Assembly (NCBI GenBank): GCA_023392515.1 | Contig: JAEVYX010000138.1 | Span: 1-17,424 of the forward strand | Direction: 5' to 3' | Source: Bacillota bacterium | GTDB lineage: Bacteria > Bacillota > Clostridia > Christensenellales > Aristaeellaceae | Length of the DNA: 17,424 nt | Shown: one piece after another, positions 8,091 to 14,520 of the stretch | How positions within the stretch are numbered: position 1 is the first letter of the stretch | Layout: each line of letters begins with the position of its first letter | Position numbers and translations under genes: made by a program | The notes under the pieces: generated by a model | Told to the model about the DNA's origin: nothing | Seen by the model: the letters and a program-made list of their open reading frames with translations, nothing else | Database searches by the model: none

Positions 8091-8564
8091 TCAATACAGC
8101 TTGAATAGCGTTTGGCCGTATTCCACGACGCTGCCATCCTGCACGCAAATATCCGCAATCTCCCCATCCCTGGGGGCGGTAATCTCGCTGTTTTGTTTCA
8201 TGACTTCCACAAGACATAGAACATCGCCCTTTTTCACGCGGTCTCCCACCTGTACAAAGGGTTTTGCGCCAGGTTCAGACGCGGCATAGAAAACGCCAAC
8301 CATGGGGGATTTGACTTCTGTAATCTGATTGAAATCAAGTCCCGCATCCTGGCTTTGAATCACGGGGGCAGAACTGATTTCGGCCTTTAAAGCAGACTTC
8401 TCCCGGACAACTGGATTCTCGCTGCACTGCGTAACGACATTTGAATTTATTGCAGCACCTTGCCTTACCAGTTGAATACGATCCTCGCCCTCCTGAACTT
8501 CCAAGGAGTGCAGATCGCTTTGGGTGAAGATTTTTACAATCTCCCGAATTTGTTTAACGTTCAT
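8091..8564 (-). CDS. accB: biotin carboxyl carrier protein
   Basis: AccB carries the biotin that shuttles CO2 between AccC and AccAD. The 157 residues divide into an N-terminal helical part (MNVKQIREIVKIF), a low-complexity linker at about 35-80, and a biotinyl domain beginning VKSPMVGVFYAASEPGAKPFV. The biotin-accepting lysine is Lys123 in EVMKQNSEI, a VMK variant of the usual AMK motif. The ATG overlaps the fabF stop (ATGA), so translation is coupled to the condensing enzyme. BirA, needed for biotinylation, is not in the window. Confidence 0.96.
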   Translation of the reverse strand: MNVKQIREIVKIFTQSDLHSLEVQEGEDRIQLVRQGAAINSNVVTQCSENPVVREKSALKAEISSAPVIQSQDAGLDFNQITEVKSPMVGVFYAASEPGAKPFVQVGDRVKKGDVLCLVEVMKQNSEITAPRDGEIADICVQDGSVVEYGQTLFKLY

Positions 8565-9796
8565 GAGATCCCCCTCATTGCAAGCACACCATTATGCCCG
8601 CCAAATCCAAGCGAGATGGACAATCCTAGGGTAATATCTGCTTTACGCGGAACATGAGGAACATAGTCCAAATCGCAAGCCGGGTCTGGCTCGTCCAGAT
8701 GCAGGGTGGGAGGCACCATACCTTCCTTCAATGCAAGAAGTGTAGCAATACATTCCGCACCGCCTGCGGCACCCAGCATATGGCCTGTGGCGCTTTTGGT
8801 TGAGCTGACCAATGCATGATATACGGCTTCTTCCCCTAGGGCCCTTTTGATAGCCAGGGTTTCCGCTTGGTCATTTAAAGGCGTTCCTGTTCCGTGGGCG
8901 TTGATATAAATTCTTTCACCGGGCGCAGCCTTTGCTTCCTTAAGGGCAAGTGTGATAGCACTGGCAGCTCCCTCCGCCTCGGGATGAGGCGCTGTGATAT
9001 GGTAGGCATCGCAGGTATTGCCATACCCAACAAGTTCTCCGTACACAGGTGCGCAACGCTTCATCGCATGCTGGTATTCTTCCAACACGATAATTGCCGC
9101 TCCTTCGCCCAGCACAAACCCTTTCCGCCGTATATCAAAGGGCAGCGATGCACGCATTGGGTCGCTTTCTTCAGTAAGGGCTTTGCAGTTCGTAAACCCG
9201 GCAATCGCTAATGGCACCACGGCTGCTTCCGCCCCGCCTGCCAGAATAGCATCCGCATAACCATGCTTGATAGCCCGGTATGCTTCACCAATGGCATGGG
9301 TAGAGGTAGCGCAGGCAGTAACCACCGGCAAGGATGGCCCTTTGGCCTGATACTGTATGGCAATATTTCCTGAAGCAATATTGCCAATCATCATAGGAAT
9401 AAACAAGGGCGATACGCGATCAGGCCCTCTGTTCAAGAGCTTTTCGGTTTCTTTGGTAAATGTCTGCATGCCGCCGATACCACTGCCCACATAAACCCCA
9501 AAGCGATGCGGGAATATGTGTGTGGCTAGCCCGCTGTCATCCATGGCTTGCTTGGCTGCCGCCATGGCATACTGCGTGAAAAGATCCATCCGGTGGGTAG
9601 CAGAGGTATCTATACCATATAAGGATGGATCAAACGCCTTGACTTCGGCGGCAATTTTCACTTTGTAGCCTTCGGTGGAAAAACGAGTAATGGGGCCGAT
9701 GCCGCATTGCCCCGCCATGAGGCTTTCCCAAAAGGCAGAGATGGTGTTGCCGATGGGAGAAATGATACCCATTCCCGTAACCAATACGCGCTTCAT
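8561..9796 (-). CDS. fabF: 3-oxoacyl-ACP synthase II
   Basis: This 411-residue thiolase-fold condensing enzyme elongates acyl-ACP with malonyl-ACP. The catalytic residues visible are Cys162 (VVTACATSTHAIG), His301 (NAHGTGTPLND) and His339 with Lys334 (SSTKSATGHMLGAAGG), so this is a Cys-His-His enzyme and not the Cys-His-Asn FabH type. The N-terminus MKRVLVTGMGIISPIGN is the family start. No fabB or fabM homologue is present here, so the window does not show how unsaturated chains are made. It starts 12 nt after fabG. Confidence 0.97.
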   Translation of the reverse strand: MKRVLVTGMGIISPIGNTISAFWESLMAGQCGIGPITRFSTEGYKVKIAAEVKAFDPSLYGIDTSATHRMDLFTQYAMAAAKQAMDDSGLATHIFPHRFGVYVGSGIGGMQTFTKETEKLLNRGPDRVSPLFIPMMIGNIASGNIAIQYQAKGPSLPVVTACATSTHAIGEAYRAIKHGYADAILAGGAEAAVVPLAIAGFTNCKALTEESDPMRASLPFDIRRKGFVLGEGAAIIVLEEYQHAMKRCAPVYGELVGYGNTCDAYHITAPHPEAEGAASAITLALKEAKAAPGERIYINAHGTGTPLNDQAETLAIKRALGEEAVYHALVSSTKSATGHMLGAAGGAECIATLLALKEGMVPPTLHLDEPDPACDLDYVPHVPRKADITLGLSISLGFGGHNGVLAMRGIS

Positions 9797-9808
9797 GGTA
9801 TAACTCCC

Positions 9809-10546
9809 TTACATATACAGTCCGCCGTCCACTTGGAGGACGGCTCCGGTGATATAAGCCGCCTGCTCGCTGCACAAGAAAGCAACTGCTGCAGCAATAT
9901 CCTCCGGCATGCCCATACGTTTCATTGGAATGTTTTGGAGGGCTAAGTTTTTTGCTTGGTCAGTCATTTGATCTGTCATATCTGTGGCAATGAACCCGGG
10001 TGCAACCGCATTGCAAGTTACGCCTCTGCCGGCCAATTCACGGGCTATGGTTTTAGTAAGCCCAATCATTCCGGCCTTGGCGGCGGAATAGTTGATTTGC
10101 CCGGGATTTCCCATAAGGCCGGAGACGGAAGATATATTGACTATCCGGCCCCAACGCTTGCGGATCAGGTCTTCATAGGCATTTCTGATAACATAAAAAG
10201 CACCGTTCAGGTTTACACGAACCACATCATCAAAGGCAGCCTGCTGCATTTTTAAACTGAGTCCATCCCGTGTAATGCCTGCGTTGTTTATAATAATTTC
10301 TACGGGCCCAAAGGCTTTACGCACCTCTCCAAACGCTTCCTGAACTGAGGTGAAGTCTCCTACATCACAGCGGATAGCCAACCCTTTTGATCCTGCAGCT
10401 TCTATGTCGGCAAGGGTTTGGGCAGCGGCAATTTCGTTTCCGGCATAGAAGAAAGCCACTTGGGCACCTTCATGGGCCAATCTTAGGGCAATCGCCCGAC
10501 CGATACCTCTGGAACCGCCGGTGACAAGGGCAGTTTTTCCTAGCAT
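9809..10546 (-). CDS. fabG: 3-oxoacyl-ACP reductase
   Basis: This 245-residue short-chain dehydrogenase reduces 3-oxoacyl-ACP with NADPH. The Rossmann motif TGGSRGIGRAIA is at about 9-20 and NNAG at 87-90. The catalytic Ser140, Tyr153 and Lys157 lie in NISSVSGLMGNPGQINYSAAKAG (split by family spacing), and the tail VAFLCSEQAAYITGAVLQVDGG is the classical FabG ending. The start overlaps the end of fabD by 7 nt. Many SDR proteins look alike; the position between fabD and fabF makes FabG secure. Confidence 0.97.
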   Translation of the reverse strand: MLGKTALVTGGSRGIGRAIALRLAHEGAQVAFFYAGNEIAAAQTLADIEAAGSKGLAIRCDVGDFTSVQEAFGEVRKAFGPVEIIINNAGITRDGLSLKMQQAAFDDVVRVNLNGAFYVIRNAYEDLIRKRWGRIVNISSVSGLMGNPGQINYSAAKAGMIGLTKTIARELAGRGVTCNAVAPGFIATDMTDQMTDQAKNLALQNIPMKRMGMPEDIAAAVAFLCSEQAAYITGAVLQVDGGLYM

Positions 10547-11469
10547 TGCGTTGCTCCTCCTCCAAACATGGATACAGCGCTCTCAAGGCTTTTTTCGTCC
10601 TCCACATGGTATACCGCAACATTCGGAGCGATTTTGCGGACAAGGCCAGTGAGAACTGCTCCAGGACCTACTTCAACAAAGGTGGTTGCGCCATCCCGCA
10701 GCATGTTCAAAATGGTGTCTTCCCACAATACCGGGCTTTCCACTTGGCTTGACAAGAGAAATGGCGCGTTTTCCCCATATGGCAGTGCTGTTTTATTGGC
10801 ATATAGAGGAATAGCGGGCGAGCTCATGGAAACATTTTCAAGCCAGGCGGCAAGTTCCCGCGCTGCCGGGGCCATCATGGGGGAATGAAACCCACCGCTT
10901 ACTTTGAGGCGTACAGCCCTGCCTTTTTCAGCAATTACCGCTTGTTCGAATGCTTCCATTTCGGCCATCGGCCCCGATACAACGATTTGGCCGGGACAAT
11001 TAAAATTGACAGGATATACTTTTAAAAAGCGGTTGCACAGAGCAAGCACTTGTTCTGTTGTAAGGCGCAAAACAGCCGTCATACATCCGGGAACAGCCTC
11101 TGCGCATGCTTGCATCAATTCTCCGCGGCGTTTCACAAAAGCAAATGCCGTATCAAAGGAGTACAGGCCGCAAAACGCGGCGGCAGCAACCTCTCCCAAA
11201 GAAAAGCCGGCGCACATATCCGGTTGGATACCCATAACCTGTGCTGCTTTAGCGCAGGCCAAGTCCATGGTGAACAGGCATGGCTGTGTATTTGCAGTCT
11301 GCAAAAGAACTGCTTCGGGCCCTTCAAAACATTGAGATATGGTGCCTGGACGCAACTGATCTGCCTGGTCAAATATCTGCTTTGCAGCGGGTGAGATATC
11401 ATATAGCGATTTTCCCATGCCGGGATACTGTGCTCCCTGGCCTGCAAAGAGGAATGCTATTTTACCCAT
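10540..11469 (-). CDS. fabD: malonyl-CoA:ACP transacylase
   Basis: This 309-residue acyltransferase moves malonyl groups from CoA to ACP. It opens with IAFLFAGQGAQYPGMG. The nucleophile is Ser90 in GFSLGEVAAAA, the substrate-binding arginine is near 115-116 (VKRRGELMQ), and the catalytic histidine is His195 in SGGFHSPMM. The C-terminal VEVGPGAVLTGLVRKI is typical. It overlaps fabK by 13 nt upstream and fabG by 7 nt downstream, as in the streptococcal cluster. The length is normal. Confidence 0.97.
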   Translation of the reverse strand: MGKIAFLFAGQGAQYPGMGKSLYDISPAAKQIFDQADQLRPGTISQCFEGPEAVLLQTANTQPCLFTMDLACAKAAQVMGIQPDMCAGFSLGEVAAAAFCGLYSFDTAFAFVKRRGELMQACAEAVPGCMTAVLRLTTEQVLALCNRFLKVYPVNFNCPGQIVVSGPMAEMEAFEQAVIAEKGRAVRLKVSGGFHSPMMAPAARELAAWLENVSMSSPAIPLYANKTALPYGENAPFLLSSQVESPVLWEDTILNMLRDGATTFVEVGPGAVLTGLVRKIAPNVAVYHVEDEKSLESAVSMFGGGATQC

Positions 11470-12404
11470 AAGGAAGCTCCTAAAAGGCAGGTCCTTGCTT
11501 CATCGAACATTTCCTCAATGATTTCCTTGGCTGTCTGGCACTTTGATACCAAAGCGGCTGCCTGACCGGCCATAAAGCAGCCATGGCTCAAATCCCCATC
11601 CTGCACTGCCTTGCGAAGCGCTCCTACCCCAAAAGCTTCAAGCGCCTCCTTCGTTACGGTTGCGTCTGATTCCAAACGGAAAAACTCCTGCATGTAGGGG
11701 CTCTTTAATGCCCGGACGGGATGCCCAAGTTTCCGACCGGTAACCATGGTATCAATGTCTCTGGCATCCATTACCTTTTGCTTGTAGTGGGAATGAATGC
11801 CGCACTCATTGGCTAGCAAAAACCGGGTACCGCATTGCACGCCTTTTGCCCCGAGCATGAAGGCTGCCGCAATCCCACGTCCGTCTGCAATGCCGCCTGC
11901 AGCCAATACCGGGATATCCACCGCATCCGCCACTTGCGGAACCAAGGCCATGGTGGTAAGCTCACCAATATGTCCGCCTGACTCGCACCCTTCCGCAATG
12001 ACGGCGCAAGCGCCTTCCCGGGCGACGCGCTTGGCAATGGCTACGGAAGGTACTACCGGAACTACCTTGATGCCAGCTTCAAGCCAGGCGGGAATATACT
12101 TGCCGGGTAAGCCGGCTCCGGTCGTTACGACAGGAACTTTTTCTTCGCGGACCACTTGTGCAGTCTCTTCCACAAATGGGCTTAGAAGCATAATGTTTAC
12201 GCCAAATGGGCGAGTTGTCTGTGCACGGCATTTCCGAATTTCTTCTCTAAGATATTCACCGTTAGCGTTCATGGCGGAAATGATGCCAAGGCCTCCGGCG
12301 TTGGATACGGCGGCTGCTAAACGGGCATCAGAAATCCAAGCCATGCCACCCTGAAAAATCGGGTAGTTCAGGTCAAATAGTTTGGTGATTGGAGTTTCGA
12401 TCAT
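11457..12404 (-). CDS. fabK: enoyl-ACP reductase II (FMN-dependent)
   Basis: This 315-residue nitronate-monooxygenase-fold flavoprotein would perform the final NAD(P)H-dependent reduction of enoyl-ACP. Key segments are PIFQGGMAWISDARLAAAVS and AGGLGIISAM at the N-terminus, VIAEGCESGGHIGELTTM with the His associated with catalysis in FabK, and the phosphate-binding AAGGIADGRGIAAAFMLGA and GAKGVQCGTRF. Related 2-nitropropane dioxygenases share the fold, but the place between acpP and fabD identifies FabK. FabK enzymes are known for insensitivity to triclosan. Its ATG overlaps the acpP stop (ATGA). Confidence 0.96.
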   Translation of the reverse strand: MIETPITKLFDLNYPIFQGGMAWISDARLAAAVSNAGGLGIISAMNANGEYLREEIRKCRAQTTRPFGVNIMLLSPFVEETAQVVREEKVPVVTTGAGLPGKYIPAWLEAGIKVVPVVPSVAIAKRVAREGACAVIAEGCESGGHIGELTTMALVPQVADAVDIPVLAAGGIADGRGIAAAFMLGAKGVQCGTRFLLANECGIHSHYKQKVMDARDIDTMVTGRKLGHPVRALKSPYMQEFFRLESDATVTKEALEAFGVGALRKAVQDGDLSHGCFMAGQAAALVSKCQTAKEIIEEMFDEARTCLLGASLWVK

Positions 12405-12625
12405 GATCTGGCCTCATCGATGGCTCGTACCAAATCGGCCACGGAAACCATATTTTGTGTGATTTCAATGCTGACAGAAAAGGTGTCTTCCAAATCCATC
12501 ACAGCTTCCGCCACATCCAAGGAATCCAAAGCCAAATCAGAAAACGTACTTTCAGGCTTGATATCCGATGCCTGCATACCTTTACGCTCCGCAAGCAATT
12601 CTGCAACCTTCTGATAAGTTTCCAT
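12401..12625 (-). CDS. acpP: acyl carrier protein
   Basis: This 74-residue acidic four-helix carrier holds the growing acyl chain on a 4'-phosphopantetheine arm attached to Ser35 in the ALDSLDVAEAVMDLE motif. The hydrophobic pattern of helices II and III is normal. The ATG has a strong AGGAGGG site at 12634-12640 in the 28-nt gap after fabH, which fits the high expression ACP needs. Its stop overlaps the fabK start. Confidence 0.97.
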   Translation of the reverse strand: METYQKVAELLAERKGMQASDIKPESTFSDLALDSLDVAEAVMDLEDTFSVSIEITQNMVSVADLVRAIDEARS

Positions 12626-12653
12626 GTTAAAACCCTCCTGTTAATTTTATGAT

Positions 12654-13664
12654 TTAATTAAGTGAGTAAAAAAGCAAGTTATCGTCATCGGCGATTACGG
12701 TACTTGGGGGAGCCTTATCCCACCGCAACAGGCATGCCGCCGTGGAAAGACCTGCGCCGAAGGCGCTGAACATCATCAAATCGCCCGGATGTAATTTGCC
12801 TAACCGGTACATCGTATCCACAAGCAGTGGAATACTGGCGGAAGATGTGTTTCCTACCCGGTGGATGTTGCTGGGAAAGCGTTCACCGGTCAGCTTTAGA
12901 CGCTGGCGTACAGATTCAAGTATTCTGCGGTTTGCTTGGTGAAGGATAAACCAACGAATGTCGGAAAGAGGAATTTTTGCTTCTCCGGCTACGGTCAGCA
13001 TATCCTCCGCAGAGTGGGAAACCGCAAACTTGAATACATCTTGTCCGGCCATGGTAATGCCTGGGGTTGATGCAACATGCGGAGAAAAAGGGCAATTACC
13101 AGAATATCCTGTTCCATGAAGTGTTTGTGTATCCCCTTGGGTTGTTAAGCGGATTGACAACAAGCTATCCCCCTGACTAACCACCATTGCGGCGGAAGCA
13201 TCTCCGAAGAGTACACTGGTGCTCCGGTCGCTCCAGTTACAAAGCCGTGACATGCCTTCTGCGCTTAGAAGGAGAATATTTTTTGCCTTTCCGGAAAGAA
13301 GATATGCTTCAGCAAGATCCATTGCATACAAAAAGCCTGTGCAAGCCGCATGTACATCCATACAGGGACACGCAGCATCAAGAGCCTTTTGAACTGTGCA
13401 GGCCATGGCCGGAAAAATGTAATCCCCCTGGGTAGTAATACCGATAATCAGATCGAGATCAGAGCCTATGATACCGGCATCTTCAAGCGCCCGTTTTGCT
13501 GCTGTGGCGGCAAGCTCGGACAAGGTTTCGTCTTTCAAAATGTGACGGCATTCAATTCCTGTACGGGTGCGAATCCATTCATCGCTGGTATCCAGAAAGG
13601 GTTCCAGGTCTGTATTGGGCACGCAAAGAGAAGGCAAAGCACTGCCTATCCCTATGATTTTCAA
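12654..13664 (-). CDS. fabH: 3-oxoacyl-ACP synthase III
   Basis: FabH starts chains by condensing acetyl-CoA or a branched acyl-CoA with malonyl-ACP. In 336 residues the triad is Cys108 (VHAACTGFLYA), His242 (WFILHQANRRI) and Asn272 (VGNTSSASIP). The early TSDEWIRTRTGIECRH is characteristic. The C-terminus runs about 20 residues past the usual GAGLSTAACLLRW end. The start is a TTG at 13664 overlapping the TGA of the regulator, with AAGGAG at 13674-13679 ten bases upstream. A non-ATG start coupled to the regulator could limit initiation of fatty-acid synthesis, which is inference. Confidence 0.96.
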   Translation of the reverse strand: MKIIGIGSALPSLCVPNTDLEPFLDTSDEWIRTRTGIECRHILKDETLSELAATAAKRALEDAGIIGSDLDLIIGITTQGDYIFPAMACTVQKALDAACPCMDVHAACTGFLYAMDLAEAYLLSGKAKNILLLSAEGMSRLCNWSDRSTSVLFGDASAAMVVSQGDSLLSIRLTTQGDTQTLHGTGYSGNCPFSPHVASTPGITMAGQDVFKFAVSHSAEDMLTVAGEAKIPLSDIRWFILHQANRRILESVRQRLKLTGERFPSNIHRVGNTSSASIPLLVDTMYRLGKLHPGDLMMFSAFGAGLSTAACLLRWDKAPPSTVIADDDNLLFYSLN

Positions 13665-14176
13665 AATGTTTCAACTCCTTGAGACGATTTTTTTTGCCTT
13701 TTTGCGACTCCTTGCTCCCGCACCTGTTCCTCTTGCTTTTTGAAAAACAACTGCAGGTTTTGAAGACCTTTTAGCAACACCTCTCTTTCCTCCGGCAGAA
13801 TATCCTCTGAAATGGCTTGAACCATTCGGCGATGAAAGAAGCGGTGTGCTGCCTCCGCGCGCTTTCCATCTTCGGATAGCTGTACAATTACCATTCTGCC
13901 ATCCTGTCCGCTTTTTTGCTTTCGCACATAACCTTTTTGCATAAGCTTTTTGACTGCGGCCGTTACGGAAGGCAAAGTAATATCCAGCTCCTGGGCGATG
14001 TCTGTTATGCTGCGCCCTTGGTTTGGCTGGCGGTGGATGGCTTCCAGCATGTGCAATTCGTTAATGCTCAAGCTATTGTCACTCAAATGCTTGAGCATCT
14101 GCTCCTCCAGCTTTAAGATGGATCGGAAAGTATTGACCAGCAGGTCGTTAATCATGCTATTGAAAGCATCCATCAT
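13661..14176 (-). CDS. fabT: MarR-family regulator of the fatty-acid operon (FabT-like)
   Basis: This 171-residue MarR-type repressor is the first gene of the operon. A dimerisation helix at the N-terminus (LLVNTFRSILKLEEQMLKH) precedes the winged helix-turn-helix: SITDIAQELDITLPSVTAAV is the recognition part and RKQKSGQDGRMVIVQLSEDG the wing. A long C-terminal helical region ends in a lysine-rich tail. In streptococci FabT represses the same gene set with acyl-ACP as co-repressor; the same position here supports that role, but ligand use is inferred. GGGGTGA precedes two adjacent ATGs (14176 and 14173), either of which may be used. A 13-bp palindrome at 14194-14206 just after its promoter is the likely autoregulatory operator. 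Confidence 0.88.
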   Translation of the reverse strand: MMDAFNSMINDLLVNTFRSILKLEEQMLKHLSDNSLSINELHMLEAIHRQPNQGRSITDIAQELDITLPSVTAAVKKLMQKGYVRKQKSGQDGRMVIVQLSEDGKRAEAAHRFFHRRMVQAISEDILPEEREVLLKGLQNLQLFFKKQEEQVREQGVAKRQKKSSQGVETF

Positions 14177-14193
14177 TTCACCCCGATAATTAA

Positions 14194-14206
14194 TTAGTTA
14201 AACTAA
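14194..14206. promoter_or_regulatory. candidate FabT/MarR operator
   Basis: A perfect palindrome, TTAGTT-A-AACTAA, covers about +2 to +14 of the fatty-acid operon transcript, right after its -10 box. A MarR dimer bound here would block initiation. The AACTAA half-site recurs at 14282-14287 inside an imperfect palindrome, AACTAATTGGTT (14282-14293), just upstream of the divergent promoter. That could be a second, weaker site. The sequence is not identical to the streptococcal FabT box, so binding is inferred. Confidence 0.65.
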
Positions 14207-14214
14207 CAAAACGG

Positions 14215-14244
14215 ATTATACGCTGTCTTCTTGATCTTTGTCAA
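14215..14244 (-). promoter_or_regulatory. sigma-A promoter of the fab/acc operon
   Basis: On the minus strand TTGACA (14239-14244) and TATAAT (14215-14220) are both perfect and separated by 18 bp. The start point would be near 14208, giving a short leader of about 30 nt before the regulator gene. No other strong promoter is obvious inside the operon. Confidence 0.9.
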
Positions 14245-14300
14245 GAGGGGAGGGAAGCAGTTTCAATAAGATTTGGATTAAAACTAATTGGTTATGCTGA

Positions 14301-14329
14301 TTGACAATAAGAGGAAACTGAATTATACT
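14301..14329 (+). promoter_or_regulatory. sigma-A promoter of the large secreted-protein gene
   Basis: TTGACA (14301-14306), a 17-bp spacer and TATACT (14324-14329) form a near-perfect promoter on the plus strand. It diverges from the fab promoter, with about 57 bp between the two -35 boxes. The start would be near 14336, leaving a leader of about 185 nt. Confidence 0.87.
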
Positions 14330-14335
14330 TTGAAT

Positions 14336-14520
14336 GGAATGTTTTGTATTAATCTTCGGATGAATGCAATAATTATAGAAAGGTTACTGTTTATGTAAAA
14401 TTATGTAACCTATAGACTACATAATTCATCACAAAAATATTTACGCACCTATCTACGAAAGAGAAATGCCATAATCCGCAGTTCATATCAGGGCTATGCC
14501 GACTGAAGGAGTGGATTGAT
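14336..14520 (+). promoter_or_regulatory. structured 5' leader with competing hairpins
   Basis: The leader contains AGGTTAC (14381-14387) complementary to GTAACCT (14405-14411), and AATTATGTA (14399-14407) complementary to TACATAATT (14418-14426). The arms share 14405-14407, so the two hairpins exclude each other. TTATGTAA is also directly repeated at 14391-14398 and 14401-14408. Farther on, CATAATCC (14470-14477) can pair with GGGCTATG (14491-14498) with one mismatch, close to the ribosome binding site AAGGAG (14506-14511). No known riboswitch consensus is recognised. Confidence 0.45.
14506..14511 (+). promoter_or_regulatory. ribosome binding site selecting a TTG start
   Basis: AAGGAG lies 9 nt before TTG 14521 and 27 nt before the first in-frame ATG (14539). 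It therefore supports the TTG as start codon of the secreted protein, which also gives the basic n-region expected of a signal peptide. Confidence 0.8.

Noticed and set aside
14336..14520. Cyclic-di-GMP-I (GEMM) riboswitch in the secreted-protein leader
   Set aside because: ACGCAC and CGAAAGAG look reminiscent, but the conserved GGCAAA and GGACGCAAAGCC core segments are absent and the expected three-stem layout cannot be drawn.
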